From contig NZ_JAEFCD010000003.1 in NCBI RefSeq assembly GCF_016405965.1, positions 141,157-205,156 of the forward strand: 64,000 bases of DNA, in the 5' to 3' direction. Positions 21,154 through 31,227 of this stretch are shown here, piece after piece. How positions within the stretch are numbered: position 1 is the first letter of the stretch; the number at the start of each line of letters is the position of its first letter. The position numbers and the translations under genes were made by a program. The stretch comes from Alteromonas sp. IB21. Lineage in GTDB: Bacteria; Pseudomonadota; Gammaproteobacteria; Enterobacterales; Alteromonadaceae. The notes below the pieces were generated by a model. It was not told the origin of the DNA. It saw nothing but the letters and a program-made list of their open reading frames with translations, and did no database searches.

Positions 21154-23775
21154 TTACGATTGGCTTAAGCGCTTGAGTGTGTAAATCAGGTCAAGCGCTT
21201 GGCGCGGTGACAACTCATCGGGTGATAAGTTTTCAAGAGCTTCTACCACGGGGTGTGGTTTGTCTGGAAAAAGCATCTCCGCTTGGCCTTTAGCTTTAGA
21301 CCCGCTGCTGTCAGAGGTTTTCGGCTTACTCATTGGAGCCGTTGGCTTGCCTTGCGCGCCTTCTGACTCGCTTTCGCCATTTATCATAAGGTGAGACGAT
21401 TCCAATACGGCCAGCTTTTGTTGGGCTGCTTTTATCACCGCTTTAGGGACGCCAGCAAGCTGAGCTACTTGTAAACCAAAGCTCTTGCTAGCAGCGCCCT
21501 CAGAAACGGTATGCATAAAGCGTATGGTATCTTCAAACTCCATCGCATCTAAGTGCACGTTTACGACGCCATTTTGCGTTTCTGGCAGTTCAGTAAGTTC
21601 GAAGTAATGCGTGGCAAAAAGCGTATAAGCGTTAAGCTGCTTCGCCAAGTAACTCGCGCAGGCCCACGCTAGTGATAAACCATCATAAGTACTCGTGCCA
21701 CGGCCTATTTCATCCATTAACACCAGTGAATTTTCGGTAGCGTTATTAAGAATGTTCGCCGTTTCTGTCATCTCAACCATAAAAGTAGAGCGGCCAGAGG
21801 CAAGGTCGTCCGAGGCGCCAATACGGGTGAAAATACGGTCGAGCTTACCTATGTGAGCGTTTTCAGCAGGCACAAAGCTTCCGATACAGGCCAACAAAGC
21901 AATGAGTGCGGTTTGACGCATGTAGGTTGACTTACCACCCATGTTCGGGCCGGTTATGATCAGCATGCGGCGTTCGCTATCAAGTTGCAGTGGGTTGGCA
22001 ATGAAGGGGTCTTTCATCACGTTCTCAACCACAGGATGGCGACCGGCATCATAGGTAAGTGCACATTCTTGACTTAAATGTGGGCGATGCCAGTCAAGGG
22101 AGGCAGCTCGTTCTGCAAAACAGCACAGCACGTCAAGCTTAGCTAGCGCTGCAGCGGTTTCAATCAAATTGTTGAGGTATGGCGCAAAATTGTCAAACAA
22201 GGCTTCATAAAGCTGCTTTTCAAGAGCAAGCGCAGCGCCTTGGCTGCTAAGCACTTTATCTTCGTGTTCTTTAAGTTCTGGCGTTATGTAGCGCTCGGTG
22301 TTTTTAAGCGTTTGTCTGCGAATATATTCTGCAGGTGCCAGAGCACTGTTCGCTCGGCTAATTTCAATGAAAAAACCGTGCACTCGGTTATAGCCCACTT
22401 TCAGCGTAGAAATTCCCGTGCGTTCTCGCTCCCGCTGCTCCATGGCGTCTAGATAGTCAGTTGCGCCTTGCGATAGCTTGCGCAGTTCATCAAGCTCTGC
22501 GTTGTAGCCCTCTGCAATCACGCCACCGTCCCGTATAACTACAGGAGGGTTATCGATAATGGCTTCGTTTAACAGGGCTTGGAGTTCGGGGTAAGTGCCA
22601 ATAGTTTCGCTAATGCTTCTGATTTGCCCTGTATCGAACCGAGCTAAAGCATATTGTAAATCTGGCAGTGCGTTAAACGCATTTTTTAGGCGTGCAAAGT
22701 CACGTGGTCGCGCAGAGCGAAGGGCTAAACGCGCCATAATACGTTCTATATCGCCAATGTGCTTTAACGCGGTGCGAATATCTTGAGGGTCATCATTAAT
22801 GAAAGTTTCAACAGCATCTAAGCGGCTGTGGAGTTCATGCTGGTCGGTCAGCGGCGAGTGAATGATTCGCTGAAGCATACGGCTGCCCATGGCCGTGGTG
22901 GTAGTATCCATCACGCTGAACAGGGTATTTTCCTGTCCGCCAGACAAATTATGGGTAAGTTCTAAATTTCGGCGCGTGGCCGCATCTAGCTGTACGCGAC
23001 TGTCTTGCTGTTCCGTCTGAATGCGGCGTATATGCGGCAGAGCCGTGCGCTGGGTATCCTTTACATATTGTAAAACACAGCCCGCGGCGCCCAGTCCTTT
23101 TGTTACGCCTTTTATACCAAAACCTTCTAATGTTTTAGTTTCGAACTGAGCGTTTAACTGCTCTGTGGCAGTATCAATGTCGAATTCCCATTCAGGGCGG
23201 CGTCTTAGCCCTTTGCGGTTTTCTATAAGTGGTAAACTTTCAAACCCTTCTGGATAAAGCAGTTCCGCAGGGTTTACTCGCTGTATTTCAGCTAATAGGC
23301 CTTCATCGCTATCGCTCTCAAAAATAACAAAGCGACCGCTGGTAACGTCCAACGTTGCCAAACCATAATGCATGCTATGACCGCATACCGCGGCAAGAAT
23401 GTTATCGCGGCGCTCTTCCAAAAGTGCTTCGTCGGTAACTGTACCAGGCGTAACAATACGTTGTACTGCGCGTTCAACAGGACCTTTACTGGTTGCAGGG
23501 TCGCCTACCTGCTCGCAAATGGCTACCGACTCTCCCATTTTTACAAGGCGTGACAGGTAACTCTCTACCGCGTGATAGGGAACACCGGCCATCGGGATAG
23601 GTTCACCGCCGGACTTACCTCTGGCCGTTAGCGATATATCCAGTAATTCCGCAGCTTTTTTCGCATCGTCATAAAACAACTCGTAGAAGTCGCCCATGCG
23701 ATAGAACAATAGAATATTCGGATGCTGCGCCTTAATAGTCAGGTATTGGCGCATCATGGGAGTATGTGATTCCAA
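21154..23775 (-). CDS. mutS: DNA mismatch repair protein MutS
   Basis: Mismatch-recognition ATPase. The mismatch-contact motif is in [30 protein letters not shown]; Walker A is [20 protein letters not shown], Walker [23 protein letters not shown], and [10 protein letters not shown] follows. The start is uncertain. I chose TTG at 23775 (giving [11 protein letters not shown] as the first residues, 873 in all) because AGAGG lies 7 nt upstream and E. coli MutS begins only a few residues before HTPMM. A TTG at 23877 would add 34 residues, and an ATG at 23757 would begin at MMRQY. A low-complexity linker (about 800-840) precedes the C-terminal tetramerisation helix. Divergent from pncC-recA. Confidence 0.95.
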   Translation of the reverse strand: MESHTPMMRQYLTIKAQHPNILLFYRMGDFYELFYDDAKKAAELLDISLTARGKSGGEPIPMAGVPYHAVESYLSRLVKMGESVAICEQVGDPATSKGPVERAVQRIVTPGTVTDEALLEERRDNILAAVCGHSMHYGLATLDVTSGRFVIFESDSDEGLLAEIQRVNPAELLYPEGFESLPLIENRKGLRRRPEWEFDIDTATEQLNAQFETKTLEGFGIKGVTKGLGAAGCVLQYVKDTQRTALPHIRRIQTEQQDSRVQLDAATRRNLELTHNLSGGQENTLFSVMDTTTTAMGSRMLQRIIHSPLTDQHELHSRLDAVETFINDDPQDIRTALKHIGDIERIMARLALRSARPRDFARLKNAFNALPDLQYALARFDTGQIRSISETIGTYPELQALLNEAIIDNPPVVIRDGGVIAEGYNAELDELRKLSQGATDYLDAMEQRERERTGISTLKVGYNRVHGFFIEISRANSALAPAEYIRRQTLKNTERYITPELKEHEDKVLSSQGAALALEKQLYEALFDNFAPYLNNLIETAAALAKLDVLCCFAERAASLDWHRPHLSQECALTYDAGRHPVVENVMKDPFIANPLQLDSERRMLIITGPNMGGKSTYMRQTALIALLACIGSFVPAENAHIGKLDRIFTRIGASDDLASGRSTFMVEMTETANILNNATENSLVLMDEIGRGTSTYDGLSLAWACASYLAKQLNAYTLFATHYFELTELPETQNGVVNVHLDAMEFEDTIRFMHTVSEGAASKSFGLQVAQLAGVPKAVIKAAQQKLAVLESSHLMINGESESEGAQGKPTAPMSKPKTSDSSGSKAKGQAEMLFPDKPHPVVEALENLSPDELSPRQALDLIYTLKRLSQS

Positions 23776-23900
23776 AAAAAGCCTCTGCGATTTTGTTGCT
23801 GGGTTTAATGCCTGTTGAGGAGAATAAATGATAAACTCACGCCCACTAAGATCAAGCGAAGATCTGATAAAGCACAACAGGTGTAATTAGGTATATCCAA

Positions 23901-24440
23901 ATGAGCTCAACATTTTCAACTGATTCGACAGTAAACGCCACCCCTTTGATACTTGATAGCGCATTATCTGCTCAGGTGCAGGTATTAGGTGACGCACTAA
24001 AGGCAAAAGGCTGGACCGTGTCTAGTGCTGAGTCTTGTACAGGCGGGGGGATAGCTTTTGCCTTTACCAGTGTGGCTGGCAGCTCTGATTGGTTTAATCA
24101 ATCGTGGGTGACGTATTCAAATGATGCAAAGCAAAACGTGCTTGGCGTAACCGAACAATCGCTTGTTGAATATGGGGCTGTTTCGAAGCAAACGGTAAAA
24201 GAAATGGCGGCTGGCGTGCGCCGCAACAGTGGGGCGCAACTAGTTGTAACCGTTAGCGGTGTTGCTGGGCCTGGCGGAGGCACAGAAGAGAAGCCAGTGG
24301 GAACCGTTTGGTTTGGCTTTTTGTGCGGCGAGCGCGAGGCGCAAATTAAACAAGTATTCAGCGGCAATCGCCACGAAGTACGCCAGCATGCTATTACCTT
24401 TGCTATCACTCACTTGGTTAAAATGTTGAGTGAAAATTAA
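23901..24440 (+). CDS. pncC: Nicotinamide-nucleotide amidase PncC (CinA C-terminal family)
   Basis: A 179-residue single-domain CinA C-terminal protein that deamidates NMN to nicotinate mononucleotide in NAD recycling. Motifs: the LKAKGWTVSSAESCTGGGIAFAFTSVAGSSDWF active-site serine region, VTYSNDAKQNVLGV, GAVSKQTVKEMA, VTVSGVAGPGGGTEEKPVGTVWFGF. About 20 extra residues at the N-terminus precede the domain. The position between mutS and recA is conserved in gammaproteobacteria. Its transcript runs toward recA, which has its own SOS promoter. Confidence 0.93.
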   Translation: MSSTFSTDSTVNATPLILDSALSAQVQVLGDALKAKGWTVSSAESCTGGGIAFAFTSVAGSSDWFNQSWVTYSNDAKQNVLGVTEQSLVEYGAVSKQTVKEMAAGVRRNSGAQLVVTVSGVAGPGGGTEEKPVGTVWFGFLCGEREAQIKQVFSGNRHEVRQHAITFAITHLVKMLSEN

Positions 24441-24449
24441 AAACACTGG

Positions 24450-24477
24450 TTGAAACTGTATGCTTGTACAGTATAGA
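24450..24477 (+). promoter_or_regulatory. LexA-regulated recA promoter
   Basis: TTGAAA (-35, 24450-24455), a 16-bp spacer and TATAGA (-10, 24472-24477). The spacer is exactly a LexA box, CTGTATGCTTGTACAG (24456-24471), matching CTGT-N8-ACAG. LexA bound here would block RNA polymerase, so recA is SOS-induced. The box is 90 bp before the recA start. Confidence 0.9.
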
Positions 24478-24560
24478 ATGTGATCATTATTTGATACCGT
24501 CATTAAACGAATAGGCGATGTCAAAACAGAATTTAACCGCAAATCCTAGAGGATATATAC

Positions 24561-25607
24561 GTGGACGATAACAAATCAAAAGCTTTAACTGCCGCAGTAG
24601 GCCAAATTGAGAAGCAATTTGGTAAAGGCGCTATCATGCGCTTAGGCGACAACCAAGCCATGGATATTGAAGCGATTTCTACTGGCTCACTTACCATTGA
24701 TATCGCCCTAGGTATAGGCGGTTTACCGTGTGGTCGTGTGGTAGAAATTTATGGCCCTGAATCATCAGGTAAAACCACGCTTACACTGCAAGTTATTGCT
24801 GAAGCGCAGAAAAAAGGTAAGACCTGTGCCTTCGTTGATGCTGAACACGCCCTAGACCCAGTATACGCTGAAAAGCTAGGCGTAAACATTGACGAACTAT
24901 TAGTTTCTCAGCCTGATACTGGTGAGCAAGCGCTAGAAATTTGCGACATGTTGGTACGCTCTGGTGCGGTAGATGTGGTTATTGTTGACTCCGTCGCTGC
25001 GCTTACACCGAAAGCGGAAATTGAAGGCGACATGGGTGATTCTCACGTTGGTCTTCAAGCGCGTCTCATGTCACAAGCATTGCGTAAGCTTACAGGTAAC
25101 ATTAAGCGTTCAAATACTTTGTGTATCTTCATTAACCAAATCCGTATGAAGATTGGTGTAATGTTCGGTAACCCAGAAACCACTACCGGTGGTAATGCGC
25201 TTAAGTTCTACTCTTCAGTGCGCTTAGACATTCGCCGTATCGGTGCTGTCAAAGAAGGCGATGAGGTAGTAGGTAACGAAACCCGCGTGAAGGTAGTGAA
25301 GAACAAAGTTGCACCTCCGTTTAAGCAAGCCGAATTCATGATCCGCTACGGCGAAGGTATCAGTAAGGAAGCAGAACTCATCGACCTAGGTGTTAAGCAA
25401 AAGCTTGTTGATAAAGCTGGCGCTTGGTACAGCTACAACGGCGACCGCATTGGTCAAGGTAAAGCGAATGTAATGAAGTTCCTTAAAGAAAATCCTGAAA
25501 TTGCGAACGAGATTGAAACAAAAATTCGCCAAGAGCTATTGCTTCCTAAGACAGTGAAAGCTGAAGAAGTGGTTGCTCCGCAAGAAGACGACGTGCTTCC
25601 TGAATAA
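24561..25607 (+). CDS. recA: Recombinase RecA
   Basis: A 348-residue recombinase that forms filaments on single-stranded DNA for strand exchange and LexA cleavage. It starts with GTG at 24561 after AGAGG ([29 protein letters not shown]). Walker A is [14 protein letters not shown]; other landmarks are [58 protein letters not shown] and the loop 2 region [24 protein letters not shown]. The C-terminus is acidic ([10 protein letters not shown]). No recX follows, which differs from many relatives. Confidence 0.99.
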   Translation: MDDNKSKALTAAVGQIEKQFGKGAIMRLGDNQAMDIEAISTGSLTIDIALGIGGLPCGRVVEIYGPESSGKTTLTLQVIAEAQKKGKTCAFVDAEHALDPVYAEKLGVNIDELLVSQPDTGEQALEICDMLVRSGAVDVVIVDSVAALTPKAEIEGDMGDSHVGLQARLMSQALRKLTGNIKRSNTLCIFINQIRMKIGVMFGNPETTTGGNALKFYSSVRLDIRRIGAVKEGDEVVGNETRVKVVKNKVAPPFKQAEFMIRYGEGISKEAELIDLGVKQKLVDKAGAWYSYNGDRIGQGKANVMKFLKENPEIANEIETKIRQELLLPKTVKAEEVVAPQEDDVLPE

Positions 25608-25630
25608 AATCAGCGCGTTAGTTTTTAAGA

Positions 25631-25655
25631 AACCCACCTCATGGTGGGTTTTTTT
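25631..25655 (+). terminator. Intrinsic terminator after recA
   Basis: Stem AACCCACC / GGTGGGTT with a TCAT loop and a run of T, 23 bp past the recA stop. Confidence 0.9.
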
Positions 25656-25866
25656 ATGCCTCATGTCTGTATTATTTTGTAAGACATATTTACTAACATT
25701 TATTATAAGCTTGAAACTTGTACTACTAAAAAAAAGAAGGAATGCTGTAATAAATTTCGGTACGTGCAGACTATAAAAATAAATAAGGCGTACTTTGCTT
25801 TTTGTGCAAAAAAGCCCACAACAATAACGAACAGTTAACTGTTTAACTGAAAGAAGAGGAAAGGGA

Positions 25867-26688
25867 ATGATTGAAATATCAGGTCTCGCCAAACGCTTTA
25901 CGGTGGAAAACCCGAAAAAGCTTAGCGAACAAGAGAAGAAGGACCCCCGTTTAAAAGGTCGTTATTTCCAATCAGTAAGGGACGTGTCGTTTACTTGCGA
26001 CAAGGGGCAGGTTCTAGGACTGCTTGGTCCTAACGGAGCGGGTAAAACCACAACATTACGCATGCTTTCAACGGCACTTAAACCAGACAGTGGTAAAGTG
26101 CTAATTGGTGGTGAAGACGTGCTGTCTAACCCAAATATTGCGCGAAAGAAGATTGGTTTTCTTTCCAGTTCTACAGGTCTGTACGGTCGTTTAAGCGGTC
26201 GAGAAAATATTAGTTACTTCGGGGAATTGCATGGCATTTCAAAAAATGTGATTAATGCCCGTATTGAGGAGTTAGCTGATTTGTTAGATATGCAAACCTT
26301 CCTTGATAGACGTGCTGAAAATTTCTCGTCAGGCATGAAACAAAAAGTGTCTATTGCGCGTGCGGTTATTCACGAGCCTGAATTGGTGGTTCTCGATGAG
26401 CCTACCACGGGACTTGATATCATGGCGACCAGTACAGTAATGGAGTTCATTCAGCGTCTTAAGGATAAAGGTACGCCGGTGATTTTTTCAACTCACCATC
26501 TCGACGAGGTCCAAGCGCTTTGCGACAAGGTAACGGTTATTAACCAAGGCGAAACCGTGTTTAACGATTCGCTTGCAGCATTTAGCGCGTTGTCTGGTAA
26601 TGAAGTATCTGGCGGGCAAATGCATAAGAGCTTTCTAAAAACACTCTCAATGGATGTTAAGGAGATGGGCAATGTGGTTAATCTTTAA
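25867..26688 (+). CDS. ABC transporter ATP-binding protein (NatA-like)
   Basis: A 273-residue ABC ATPase. Walker A is GLLGPNGAGKTTTLRML (residues about 55-70), the signature is NFSSGMKQKVSIARAVIHEP, Walker B LVVLDEPTTGLDI, and the switch His is in IFSTHHLDEVQALCD. An N-terminal insert (LSEQEKKDPRLKGRYFQSVRDVSF) resembles NatA-type sodium exporters. Together with the overlapping permease gene it forms a two-gene NatAB-like exporter; the substrate (Na+ or a drug/peptide) cannot be read from the sequence. A good AAGAGGAAAGGGA ribosome site precedes the ATG. Confidence 0.88.
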   Translation: MIEISGLAKRFTVENPKKLSEQEKKDPRLKGRYFQSVRDVSFTCDKGQVLGLLGPNGAGKTTTLRMLSTALKPDSGKVLIGGEDVLSNPNIARKKIGFLSSSTGLYGRLSGRENISYFGELHGISKNVINARIEELADLLDMQTFLDRRAENFSSGMKQKVSIARAVIHEPELVVLDEPTTGLDIMATSTVMEFIQRLKDKGTPVIFSTHHLDEVQALCDKVTVINQGETVFNDSLAAFSALSGNEVSGGQMHKSFLKTLSMDVKEMGNVVNL

Positions 26689-27868
26689 AAAGGAATTCAA
26701 AGAGCTATTACGCGATAAGAAAACCATCATATTCATGATTGGTCTACCGCTTCTATTGTTTCCAGCCATTTTTGGCGTGGCCTTTTTCTTTATGAGCTCT
26801 GCAGCAGATAAAGCGGAAAACGAAGTGCTGAAATACGCAATCGTTGGTGAGGCTTATGCACCTGCAATTGTGCAGTCCTTTAATAGTGCCTCTGATAAGT
26901 TTGAATCAGTTCCAATAGGCAATGAGACTGACTATGCCAAACTCATTAAGAACGAGACCCTAGACTTCGTTTTGGTTATCCCTGAAACCTTTGACAGTGA
27001 TGTTTTGAATTCAGGTCAGCATAAGATTGCCCTTTATCTCAACGATGCAGGCCTAAATAAAGTCATGGGGCGTGTTTCTGAAATTATTGATGAGTATACC
27101 GATGCATTTCAGCAGACGGCTTTTGCTCAGCTTAATCTTGATGAAACACAACAGGAAGCACTATTGCAACCTATTAAAATTGAAAAGCAGAACGTTGCTG
27201 ACGATCGCGAGGTATGGGGTGAACGACTTGGAGGCATGCTGCCTTACTTCATCTTTATACTGTGTTTACAAGGAGCAATGGCCCCTGCAGCAGACTTAGG
27301 AGCAGGTGAAAAAGAAAGAGGCACTTTAGAAACCTTGCTTATTTCACCGATGGATCGCCACAAACTCGTACTAGGTAAATTCTTTACGGTGGCAGCAGCA
27401 GGTATTGTAACAGCGCTTATAACGGTTTCCTCTATGGCAATGTGGGGGCTGGTGCTATCGCAAGGCATGGCCGTTGAATTTGTGGTAAAGATAATGTCTA
27501 TGATTGGTCTTGTAGACTTCTTATTGATCTTTTTAATGTTAGTGCCTGTGGTGGCAGTATTTGCAGCTGTATTATTATCGCTATCTATTTATGCCCGTTC
27601 TTTTAAAGAAGCCCAAAGCTACATGGGTTCGCTCATTATGGTAGTTATCTTCCCTGTCATTATCGCAATGATGCCAGGCGTAGAGCTTAAAGGTGGCTGG
27701 GTGTGGGTGCCGCTCACTAACGTGGCCCTTGCGATGAAAGAGCTGTTTAAAGGCACCATGGATTACTTTGCGCTGTTTGGTATTTTTACCTCAACAGCGG
27801 TAATCGCGACAGGGCTGATTTTCTTCTGTATCCATTGGTTTAACAAAGAAAAAGTGCTGTTTAGGTAG
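26672..27868 (+). CDS. ABC transporter permease (NatB-like)
   Basis: A 398-residue ABC-2 type permease. I chose the ATG at 26672 because AAGGAG lies 7 nt upstream and MWLIFKKEFKELLRDKKTIIFMIGLPLLLFPAIFGVAFFFM is the usual start; an ATG six codons earlier is weaker. The first membrane span is followed by a large extracytoplasmic domain (about 45-195), then five or six spans. The cytoplasmic motif EKERGTLETLLISPMDRHKLVLGKF is typical of NatB/ABC-2 permeases. It overlaps natA by 17 bp, so the two are translationally coupled. Followed by a hairpin terminator. Confidence 0.88.
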   Translation: MWLIFKKEFKELLRDKKTIIFMIGLPLLLFPAIFGVAFFFMSSAADKAENEVLKYAIVGEAYAPAIVQSFNSASDKFESVPIGNETDYAKLIKNETLDFVLVIPETFDSDVLNSGQHKIALYLNDAGLNKVMGRVSEIIDEYTDAFQQTAFAQLNLDETQQEALLQPIKIEKQNVADDREVWGERLGGMLPYFIFILCLQGAMAPAADLGAGEKERGTLETLLISPMDRHKLVLGKFFTVAAAGIVTALITVSSMAMWGLVLSQGMAVEFVVKIMSMIGLVDFLLIFLMLVPVVAVFAAVLLSLSIYARSFKEAQSYMGSLIMVVIFPVIIAMMPGVELKGGWVWVPLTNVALAMKELFKGTMDYFALFGIFTSTAVIATGLIFFCIHWFNKEKVLFR

Positions 27869-27894
27869 ATTCAAGAAAGTTAAAGGGCCTGGAT

Positions 27895-27920
27895 AAGAGC
27901 TCGCCTAAAGCGAGCTCTTT
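27895..27920. terminator. Intrinsic terminator after the ABC exporter
   Basis: Perfect 10-bp stem AAGAGCTCGC / GCGAGCTCTT with a CTAAA loop and a short T-run, 26 bp past the permease stop. Confidence 0.7.
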
Positions 27921-28019
27921 CATATTAGGAAGAAATGGCGCTAAGTGAAGTGCTTTGCAATTAGCCATTCTCTTATTAAAAAAATTTAGGCAGGATAAAT
28001 AAATCATTGGGCTTTTCCT

Positions 28020-28337
28020 TCACACTTCAAAATCTACACGTTTAATAATGCCTTCCCACCCAGGAGGAATTTTCCCTTGCAACACGTAAGAATAAGCAAG
28101 AAGTTCTGCAATAACATAATAAAGTGACTCAGGGATATTTTGCCCTACGTCCAGTGTCGCGAGCACTTCGCTTAAATAGGGATCTTCGTGAATCAATATC
28201 CCAGTTTCCTCAGCCATGGCAATAATTGCCTCGGCTAAATCTCCATAGCCTTTGGCGACGACTTTCGGTGCATTTTTCTTGTCTCCCCCCTCGTACTTAA
28301 GACCAATGGCACGCTTTGTTTTTTGTGAGTCAGTCAT
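28020..28337 (-). CDS. FlhB C-terminal-like small protein
   Basis: A 105-residue soluble protein resembling the cytoplasmic domain of FlhB/YscU after the autocleavage site: AIGLKYEGGDKKNAPKVVAKGYGDLAEAIIAMAEETGILIHEDPYLSEVLATLDVGQNIPESLYYVIAELLAYSYVL. It lacks the membrane part and the NPTH cleavage motif of true FlhB. Such FlhB-like proteins (YlqH type) commonly sit beside a FliK-like gene, as here (11 bp downstream of it). It might modulate substrate switching of the flagellar export gate or be a relic; the exact role is not established. Confidence 0.82.
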   Translation of the reverse strand: MTDSQKTKRAIGLKYEGGDKKNAPKVVAKGYGDLAEAIIAMAEETGILIHEDPYLSEVLATLDVGQNIPESLYYVIAELLAYSYVLQGKIPPGWEGIIKRVDFEV

Positions 28338-28348
28338 AAATTACCCGC

Positions 28349-30967
28349 TTAAACCCGCGTTTCAAAAATTTGGTGGGGACGGGAATTGAGCGTGTCAGGT
28401 ATATGTCCCCGTTGGTAGCTGGTGTTTTCAACGACGAGCCCGAGTGAAGTGAGGCGCCGCTGCAAGTAGGGCAGCGTATCTCCAATTCGCCTCAATATTT
28501 CATCGTTCGATGCATACAAGTCTAACGTTATTGTATTTTTATCAATTTTAGACTTCGCCAATACCTGCCCGCTATCACCAATGTTTAGTTTCATTGTAAC
28601 GTTCCACAGAGAACGCTGGCCGGCTTGTTCTTGTTTATGGTTTTGCCCACCTTGCTCTCGCTTTATCAGAAGTTCTGGCGGCGTCTGATGCTGTGAAAGC
28701 GACGGTAGTACATAGTAAAAACTGTCTTGCCCTTGAATACGGCTGTCGACGTTGGCTATTTTATTTTGCTGGTGGCTAATAAGTAAGGTTTTAAGATGAG
28801 AGAGTAACTGCTGTCGACCGTCTAACTGATTCATATCTTGGCTAATGCGGCTAGGCTGTGAAGTGATACCCATATTCGCTAATGTTTTTGAAACAATGGA
28901 GTCTGGCGCATCTATTTGTGCTTTTAAGCTCGGCTGTCTTTGCATTGCACGGCCAGCTAATGCTAGTTGGACCATAGCAACAAGCCCTTGAACGAAGCTA
29001 GATGAGTTTGCTGGTGAGGTTAAGCTTACAGGCGTGGTAACAAGCGCTTGGGTAGATATGAGCTGCTGCAAACGTTGTGATAAACCTTGTTCGCTCATAT
29101 CGTTTGCTACTTTTTTTGACAGCGCTTTGATTTCTTCGTTAGCAGTTAAGGTTTCACCAACTGGGCCTTCATTTCCTTTTGGACTAGCGAAGGACAAGCT
29201 TGTATCAGAAATAGGGGGAAGCGCGCCTACTGACTTATTTTGCAAGGCGGTTAATTGCTGAATAATATTGGAAAGTAAGCCGCTCGATAAGCCTTTAGTC
29301 TGCGTACTTAACGCCTGAGCGAGTGCCAAAAGAGAAGATTTGCCTGCGTTGTCTTTTACCACGTTACTCTGCGTGGCGAGTGTTTCGCCATGAACAGTAT
29401 CCTTAGTTTGTGACGTGGTACTTTTGAGCGCAGAGGCCAGTTGCTCATTAGTGGGTTTGGGCGGCCCAACAAAGTCGGTCGTAGATACTCTAATTTGAGA
29501 AGGCTTTGCGTTGAGTACGTCCAGGCCTTTTAAATGCTGGAGGATTTTATCAACATGCTGAGCATCTAAAGCGTTTGATACGCCGGCGTTTGTCGTTAGT
29601 TTCCCGTTCTCCACAATGGCGATCAGCTCGCTTAGCGCCTTATTAGTGCTGCCCGTTTGACTGAGCAATATCCGAGAGAGGGTAGTGATGGCATTGTGAA
29701 CATCACTACCCTTAAGTAGTGTCGGTGCTTCACTTCGCAGGTTTTGCAAGGACGGCGACGCATCGGCAACACGATTTCCCACCCTGCTTTCCGCTTCTTT
29801 CGCTATTGCGTTGGGTAGTTGTGAAAGAGTGAGTTTATTTACTTGATTGTGAGTCAAAGCAGGAAGAGAAAATGGAGATACGCTGTTTTTAGGTAAGCTT
29901 ATTTGCATTAATGCACTGTGTTGTGCTGTGCGTATTGCCAGCTTGCTATCAGTCAACGTCAGCGCAGAAATAGCTTTTAATACATTTGAGTTCGTGTTTG
30001 GATTTTCAAACAGCGCATTAAGGCGTGTAGAGTTTTTGGCGCTGTGCTCTATCGCTATTCCACCTTGCTTAAGTGCGTGTTCAATGAGCGTAAATTGCAA
30101 GTTGGTGCTCACATTTTTTTGCGTGACGATAGCGGTTTTGCTTGTGCTGCTGGTTGCGAGTGTACTCTGAGCACGACTATCAGTATTGGCGCTATTGTTT
30201 GCAATAGAATGAGCTTGGGAAATTTGCAAGACGATATTGCCGTTGCTTCCTCGACTTAGCCCAAGTACTACCTGTCGACCAATCAACTTTTGAAGCGCCG
30301 CCTTGGTACTGCTATCAACGTTTTCCGTGTTGATATCAGTAAGCGCAACGAATTGGTCTTTTGAGATAGCAAGCATGAGTTGTCCAAAGCTTTCATTTTT
30401 AGTGGAGAGTGACAGCTGACCTTTAAGCGTTACTGCTGCGGTATTTGCAGCAAGCGCCTGAGCTACAGCTTTAAGCAATTCCGCTTTATCTGATGCAGAC
30501 AACGACACACTTTTTTGAAGTAGACTGGTTGAGAGCAGCAAGGCAGATGGGGTGTTAGACTGCTCTTGCGGTATTTTTTCAGAGCGGTGTGAGTCATGGG
30601 AACCAGAGCTTTGGGGCAAAAGAGCAAGCTGTGTGTTATTCATCGCTTGCTTTGAAATTTTGGCGCTTACCTCTGCGGGTAAAACGACGTTAAGCATTTG
30701 CGCTGAGACTGACTGAGCGGTGTTTGATGATGTGCTTATAGATAGTACCCGCTCAGGTAATCGTTCAATTATTACTTTCGCAGCATTATCGATTGAGGCA
30801 GCCTGCGTCAGAGTAGGATTGGTAATAACAGGAGTCGTATTTCGACGGCCGCCTTGATTAGCTACGTCAGCGTTTTCACTTAATTGTAAGGATGCGGGGG
30901 CAGGTGCAGAAGGGCCAGTTGACTGACTCAGGGCTGCTGCCAATAGTGATGATAATGGAGTTGTCAT
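28349..30967 (-). CDS. FliK-like flagellar hook-length control domain protein
   Basis: An 872-residue protein, mostly a low-complexity Ser/Thr/Gln/Asn/Ala-rich region (residues 1 to about 750), as in molecular-ruler proteins. The C-terminal 90 residues (LWNVTMKLNIGDSGQVLAKSKIDKNTITLDLYASNDEILRRIGDTLPYLQRRLTSLGLVVENTSYQRG) match the FliK C-terminal Flg_hook domain, which signals the export switch. No other flagellar genes are nearby apart from the FlhB-like gene, so this is probably a second, FliK-like protein rather than the hook ruler itself. Much longer than E. coli FliK (375). Divergent from ccmA over a 260-bp gap in which I see nothing but presumed promoters. Confidence 0.78.
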   Translation of the reverse strand: MTTPLSSLLAAALSQSTGPSAPAPASLQLSENADVANQGGRRNTTPVITNPTLTQAASIDNAAKVIIERLPERVLSISTSSNTAQSVSAQMLNVVLPAEVSAKISKQAMNNTQLALLPQSSGSHDSHRSEKIPQEQSNTPSALLLSTSLLQKSVSLSASDKAELLKAVAQALAANTAAVTLKGQLSLSTKNESFGQLMLAISKDQFVALTDINTENVDSSTKAALQKLIGRQVVLGLSRGSNGNIVLQISQAHSIANNSANTDSRAQSTLATSSTSKTAIVTQKNVSTNLQFTLIEHALKQGGIAIEHSAKNSTRLNALFENPNTNSNVLKAISALTLTDSKLAIRTAQHSALMQISLPKNSVSPFSLPALTHNQVNKLTLSQLPNAIAKEAESRVGNRVADASPSLQNLRSEAPTLLKGSDVHNAITTLSRILLSQTGSTNKALSELIAIVENGKLTTNAGVSNALDAQHVDKILQHLKGLDVLNAKPSQIRVSTTDFVGPPKPTNEQLASALKSTTSQTKDTVHGETLATQSNVVKDNAGKSSLLALAQALSTQTKGLSSGLLSNIIQQLTALQNKSVGALPPISDTSLSFASPKGNEGPVGETLTANEEIKALSKKVANDMSEQGLSQRLQQLISTQALVTTPVSLTSPANSSSFVQGLVAMVQLALAGRAMQRQPSLKAQIDAPDSIVSKTLANMGITSQPSRISQDMNQLDGRQQLLSHLKTLLISHQQNKIANVDSRIQGQDSFYYVLPSLSQHQTPPELLIKREQGGQNHKQEQAGQRSLWNVTMKLNIGDSGQVLAKSKIDKNTITLDLYASNDEILRRIGDTLPYLQRRLTSLGLVVENTSYQRGHIPDTLNSRPHQIFETRV

Positions 30968-31227
30968 AATTAAAATATCGGCACGGTCGCACTTTTCCTT
31001 ACTAATTTAAGTATAGCAAAGCGCTTGAGAGCTGTTCCGCAACAAAAAAAGCGCGTAAATATGTACAGCGAAAGAATTCATCCTCAAGTGAGAATTGCTT
31101 CAGGAAAAACGCCTTTGTCGTTGAAGTAAATCATATTTAATCGGAATTCGCGACTGCGAAAAAGCGTTCATGTGGTAGACTAGCGCCATTTTTCAGAACC
31201 TTTTTTTTAAGTTGGAGTGCCTAGGCA

